From positions 1 to 8,331 of the forward strand of contig NZ_JAXCLW010000018.1 in assembly GCF_034044715.1 (NCBI RefSeq): a stretch of 8,331 bases of DNA. Reading direction: 5' to 3'. Below are positions 5,955 through 8,331 of the stretch, piece by piece; position 1 is the first letter of the stretch, and each line of letters opens with the position of its first letter. The notes beneath the pieces are model-generated. The model was not told where the DNA came from and searched no databases. It saw only the letters and a list, made by a program, of their open reading frames with translations. Source of the stretch: Dongia_B soli (GTDB lineage Bacteria; Pseudomonadota; Alphaproteobacteria; Dongiales; Dongiaceae). Both the position numbers and the translations under genes were made by a program.

Positions 5955-6392
5955 TCCTTGGGGAGCGACGTCGCGATAAGTCGCCAGCAACCGGTAAACT
6001 GCTCCAAGCCTCATGCTCTTCGGTGACAGTAGTTTAGCTCGATCATCCAAGGGTCCCGAATACGTGCTCAATCGTCCCGCTGAAGTGTTTCCCGCTCAGC
6101 TGGATGCAGACAGCGTTGGAGAGCTGGGGGCTGCCCTGTTTCGGATGCCGCGGAGCCATCCCCGAGTTCTACGCTGTCGTGTGTACAAAGGGCCAGAGCC
6201 CTCGCCGCCGAAACCCATGGACGTATGGACAGTGGCGAACATGAGTGACGGACGCTCGGACACGCAATCAGGATTCGCGTTCCCCAACTTGCCTATACTC
6301 TTTTTTCAGAGTGGAGATCCGCGCGCCTGCCGTTAATGGACGCTGAAAGGGTCGGTTGGCGTCAGTGCCTCTTAATGGAGGGAAGAGCCAAA

Positions 6393-6512
6393 ATGAGAAA
6401 AATTTCGCAAAAAAGGGTCGGATGCCGCCTGCAACCGCGCCTCGAGAGTTCACTGTGTAGACGATTGGCGTTGTGTGGCGGCATTACCAGTGGCGGAAGT
6501 GCTTTACTTTAA
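6393..6512 (+). CDS. Possible 39-residue ORF directly upstream of hemA
   Basis: An ATG at 6393 opens 39 codons and stops with TAA at 6510-6512, 24 nt before the hemA start. A GGAGG lies 11 nt upstream and a GAAGAG 5 nt upstream of the ATG. The predicted peptide is basic, with cysteines at residues 11, 22 and 28, and resembles nothing I know. The position would suit a leader peptide coupled to hemA, or it may simply be untranslated leader. It is short enough to occur by chance. Confidence 0.22.
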   Translation: MRKISQKRVGCRLQPRLESSLCRRLALCGGITSGGSALL

Positions 6513-6536
6513 ACTTGCGATTCAAAGGTTCCCCTG

Positions 6537-7829
6537 ATGGACTTCGAACAATTTTTCAAAGATCAGCTCAGACGTTTGCGTGAAGAGAACCGCTACCGCG
6601 TCTTCGCCGACCTTGAGCGCCAGGCCGGGCGGTTTCCGTATGCGTTATGGAGAGAAGAAGCTCATGGTCCGGCGCGTGAAGTCGTCGTCTGGTGTTCCAA
6701 TGATTATCTGGGCATGGGCCAACACCCGGCGGTACTGGATGCAATGCGGGGCTCTCTGATGCTTAACGGAGCCGGGGCCGGTGGCACGCGCAACATCTCC
6801 GGCACCAGCCACCACCACGTCCTATTGGAGCACGCACTTGCCGAATGGCATGGAAAAGAAGCCGCCCTGCTCTTCACTTCAGGCTATATTTCCAATGAAA
6901 CGAGCCTTGCGACCTTGGCCAAGCACCTTACGAATGCCGTAATATATTCGGATGCGGACAATCACGCATCGATCATTTCGGGCATTCGAAATAGCCGGTG
7001 CGAATACCGCATCTTCCGTCACAACGACGTCGAACACTTGCGCGAGTTGTTGGCTGCAACTGAGGCCGAAAGACCGAAGATCGTTGTTTTTGAGTCGGTG
7101 TACTCCATGGACGGAGACATCGCACCGCTATCCGCCATTTGTGATGTGGCGGAGGAATTTGGCGCCCTCACCTATCTCGACGAGGTACATGCTGTCGGCT
7201 TGTACGGCGAGCACGGCGCCGGTATCGCTGAACGCGATGGCGTCGCAGATAGAATAACGGTCATCGAGGGCACGATGGGGAAAGCGTTCGGGTTGCTGGG
7301 GGGCTATATCGCCGCATCTGCCGGACTGATCGATTTCGTACGCAGTTTCGCCCCGGGATTCATTTTTACCACCTCGCTACCCCCGATGATAGCCGCTGGT
7401 GGCTTGGCCAGCTTACGTGTCCTACGCGGGGCGGCCGACCTGAGAGCCAGGCATCAAGACAGAGTTAGGTACCTGCGCCGGCTTCTTGCTGGGGTAGGGC
7501 TACCCGTGATGCCGAATGCAAGCCACATAGTTCCGGTGTGGGTGGGAGATTCCTCGGTCTGCAAGGCGATTAGCGACCGTCTGCTCATGGACTACGGAAT
7601 TTATGTTCAGCCAATCAACTATCCGACTGTGCCACGAGGCAGCGAACGCCTCAGGTTTACGCCGAGTCCCTTTCATAGCGCTGAAATGATCGAGAAGCTT
7701 GTCAGTGCGCTTTACGAATGTTGGCACGACAGAAGTTTCGCTCTCGACCCAACCGGGACATCCTCTCTCCCACCGAGCAGGAACGTTTTGGCGCGATCCA
7801 GTGCATATGAGGCTGTGGCGCGGAACTGA
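6537..7829 (+). CDS. hemA: 5-aminolevulinate synthase (ALAS)
   Basis: The enzyme is PLP-dependent and cytoplasmic; it condenses glycine with succinyl-CoA to 5-aminolevulinate, the first committed step of tetrapyrrole synthesis in the C4 pathway. The 430-residue product has the typical start 'MDFEQFFKDQLRRLREENRYRVFADLERQAGRFP', here cited only as residues 1-34. Residues matching the well-studied Rhodobacter enzyme are in place: R21, N55 in 'WCSNDYLGMGQHP', T84 and N86, H143 in 'DNHASII', S190 in 'SVYSMDGDIAP', D215 and H218 in 'DEVHAVG', the PLP lysine K249 in 'GTMGKAFG', and R373 in 'RLRFTPSP'. The fold is complete by about residue 400. The last 25-30 residues (Ser/Pro/Ala/Arg-rich) extend beyond the usual length of about 405-410. 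The ATG at 6537 matches the family N-terminus and has AAAGG about 9 nt upstream. It is transcribed divergently from the ccm operon. The related oxoamine synthases (BioF, KBL) are excluded by the ALAS-specific N-terminus and motifs. Confidence 0.96.
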   Translation: MDFEQFFKDQLRRLREENRYRVFADLERQAGRFPYALWREEAHGPAREVVVWCSNDYLGMGQHPAVLDAMRGSLMLNGAGAGGTRNISGTSHHHVLLEHALAEWHGKEAALLFTSGYISNETSLATLAKHLTNAVIYSDADNHASIISGIRNSRCEYRIFRHNDVEHLRELLAATEAERPKIVVFESVYSMDGDIAPLSAICDVAEEFGALTYLDEVHAVGLYGEHGAGIAERDGVADRITVIEGTMGKAFGLLGGYIAASAGLIDFVRSFAPGFIFTTSLPPMIAAGGLASLRVLRGAADLRARHQDRVRYLRRLLAGVGLPVMPNASHIVPVWVGDSSVCKAISDRLLMDYGIYVQPINYPTVPRGSERLRFTPSPFHSAEMIEKLVSALYECWHDRSFALDPTGTSSLPPSRNVLARSSAYEAVARN

Positions 7830-8111
7830 TCCCCGATAATGATCTACCCCGCGAGGGGGCTTGCAGGCCGCAGAGTGGCATCGCCCTACCGGACCGAGGA
7901 GTGCGTGATCCCTGCTGGACCGGCCAATTTTGCAGAGTAAATTGGGCGTCGATGCACCTGGGAAGCTCCCACTCCCCCGAGCGTCAGGTCGCGTCGGCTT
8001 GTGGCTTCTAATACGTCCTAATATACGCTGTGGCTCCCCGCTTGTTCCTGGACTTTCCGCGCTAATTCGGGGGGCGAGAGCGAGGCACGTCGGCTAATCG
8101 GTGAAGTGCAG
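7830..8111. other. Non-coding stretch after hemA
   Basis: I see no convincing gene here. Just past the hemA stop, CCCC-GCGA-GGGG (7847-7858) can form a 4-bp stem with a GNRA-type loop, but no T-run follows, so it is a weak terminator candidate. A TTGTGG (7999-8004) and a TATACG (8022-8027) are 17 bp apart and could be a poor sigma-70-type promoter for the genes to the right; matches to consensus are only partial. Confidence 0.4.
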
Positions 8112-8279
8112 ATGATGTTGCGGTCGCAGCGATGGATCTTCGGAGCATCGGACACCAATTGCGGACCTCCGGATCACTTGTTTGAGGCAGCATATGGCGA
8201 CCTAGAGTTGCGATGGCGCGACGTCCACTGGCACCGCCATGGTCCTTCCAATGTAATTGACGAGCCGAGGGCAGTATGA
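8112..8279 (+). CDS. Possible small ORF (55 residues) coupled to the next gene
   Basis: An ATG at 8112 (or 8115) opens a frame that ends with TGA at 8277-8279, overlapping the ATG of the following gene as ATGA. The frame is open without a start back to 8022. The peptide is soluble, rich in Trp, His and Arg ('LELRWRDVHWHRHGPSN'), and unlike any family I know. The ribosome-binding site is weak (GTGAAG). The overlap argues for translation coupled to the next gene, but in a GC-rich sequence this can arise by chance. It may also be the tail of a decayed gene. Confidence 0.3.
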   Translation: MMLRSQRWIFGASDTNCGPPDHLFEAAYGDLELRWRDVHWHRHGPSNVIDEPRAV

Positions 8280-8331
8280 ATAGAAAAGTGATGTTTACCT
8301 TTCTCGCACTTACCGGTGGCGTACTCGCGGC
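8276..8331 (+). CDS. 5' end of an exported or membrane protein, cut by the window edge
   Basis: An ATG at 8276, with GAGG 6 nt upstream, opens a frame that runs off the window after 18 full codons. The visible residues, MNRKVMFTFLALTGGVLAA, have a short basic start followed by a hydrophobic stretch ending in small residues. That is the pattern of a Sec signal peptide, or less likely a first membrane helix. Next to hemA and the ccm operon, a periplasmic c-type cytochrome would be a natural guess, but no haem motif is within view, so the product is unassigned. Confidence 0.65.
   Translation, partial: MNRKVMFTFLALTGGVLA

Larger units (their letters stand above)
5818..6536. other. Divergent intergenic region between ccmC and hemA
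   Basis: This roughly 700-bp interval separates the two transcription units and should hold both promoters. Next to ccmC it contains two inverted repeats (5839-5861 and 5893-5954), a tandem TCCCGGA repeat between them, and a 10-bp palindrome GCGACGTCGC at 5965-5974. From about 6013 to 6336 both strands stay open (107 codons plus, 63 codons minus), but neither peptide resembles a family I know and neither has a clear ribosome-binding site, so I annotate no gene there. There is no recognisable remnant of ccmB or ccmA. Close to hemA lie an 8-bp direct repeat TTAATGGA (6333-6340 and 6372-6379) and a possible 39-codon ORF. Confidence 0.6.

Noticed and set aside
5690..6007. A 105-codon minus-strand frame crossing the ccmC start, considered as a ccmB remnant
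   Set aside because: The translation has no membrane helices or CcmB-like C-terminus and overlaps ccmC in another frame.
7847..7858. CCCC-GCGA-GGGG as an intrinsic terminator of hemA
   Set aside because: The stem has only four pairs and no T-run follows, so it is mentioned only as a weak candidate in the intergenic entry.
8229..8246. TGGCAC resembling a sigma-54 -24 element before the last gene
   Set aside because: No TTGC or GC -12 element occurs at the required spacing.
1..8331. CRISPR array, insertion sequence or prophage
   Set aside because: I see no regularly spaced repeats, transposase motifs, terminal inverted repeats or phage genes anywhere in the window.

Overview
The window is most likely from an alphaproteobacterium. 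It carries a C4-pathway 5-aminolevulinate synthase (the Shemin pathway for haem and bacteriochlorophyll precursors), a System I cytochrome c maturation set of alphaproteobacterial type, and a single-domain PAS protein of the PAS_5 kind that is common in that class. The ccm genes are visibly GC-rich, while the PAS gene and its flanks are more A/T-rich. The species cannot be named from this sequence.

Layout, left to right. Positions 1-51 may hold the first codons of a minus-strand gene. Positions 52-363 are non-coding and include a perfect 14-bp palindrome. A minus-strand PAS-domain gene ends at 364. From 5817 down to 944, also on the minus strand, runs one compact operon in the order ccmC, ccmD, ccmE, ccmF, ccmG, ccmH, followed by a broken remnant of ccmI. 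Four successive junctions (D/E, E/F, F/G, G/H) are ATGA stop-start overlaps. The haem-exporter genes ccmA and ccmB are absent from the window. A divergent, mostly non-coding interval (5818-6536) contains two hairpins in the presumed ccmC leader and a possible 39-codon ORF just before hemA. hemA (ALA synthase) runs on the plus strand from 6537 to 7829. After another non-coding stretch, a short ORF (8112-8279) overlaps by ATGA the start of a gene that is cut by the right edge and begins with a signal-peptide-like sequence.

How the genes fit together. HemA makes 5-aminolevulinate, the committed haem precursor. CcmC loads haem onto CcmE with the help of CcmD. CcmE hands it to CcmF, and CcmG and CcmH reduce and present the CXXCH cysteines of apocytochrome c in the periplasm. 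The window is therefore a haem-supply plus cytochrome-c-assembly locus, and the exported product starting at 8276 could be a client, although too little of it is visible to say. The main oddities are the decayed ccmI, the long CcmD tail, the structured ccmC leader and the small unassigned ORFs. I do not see a clearly novel multi-gene system.
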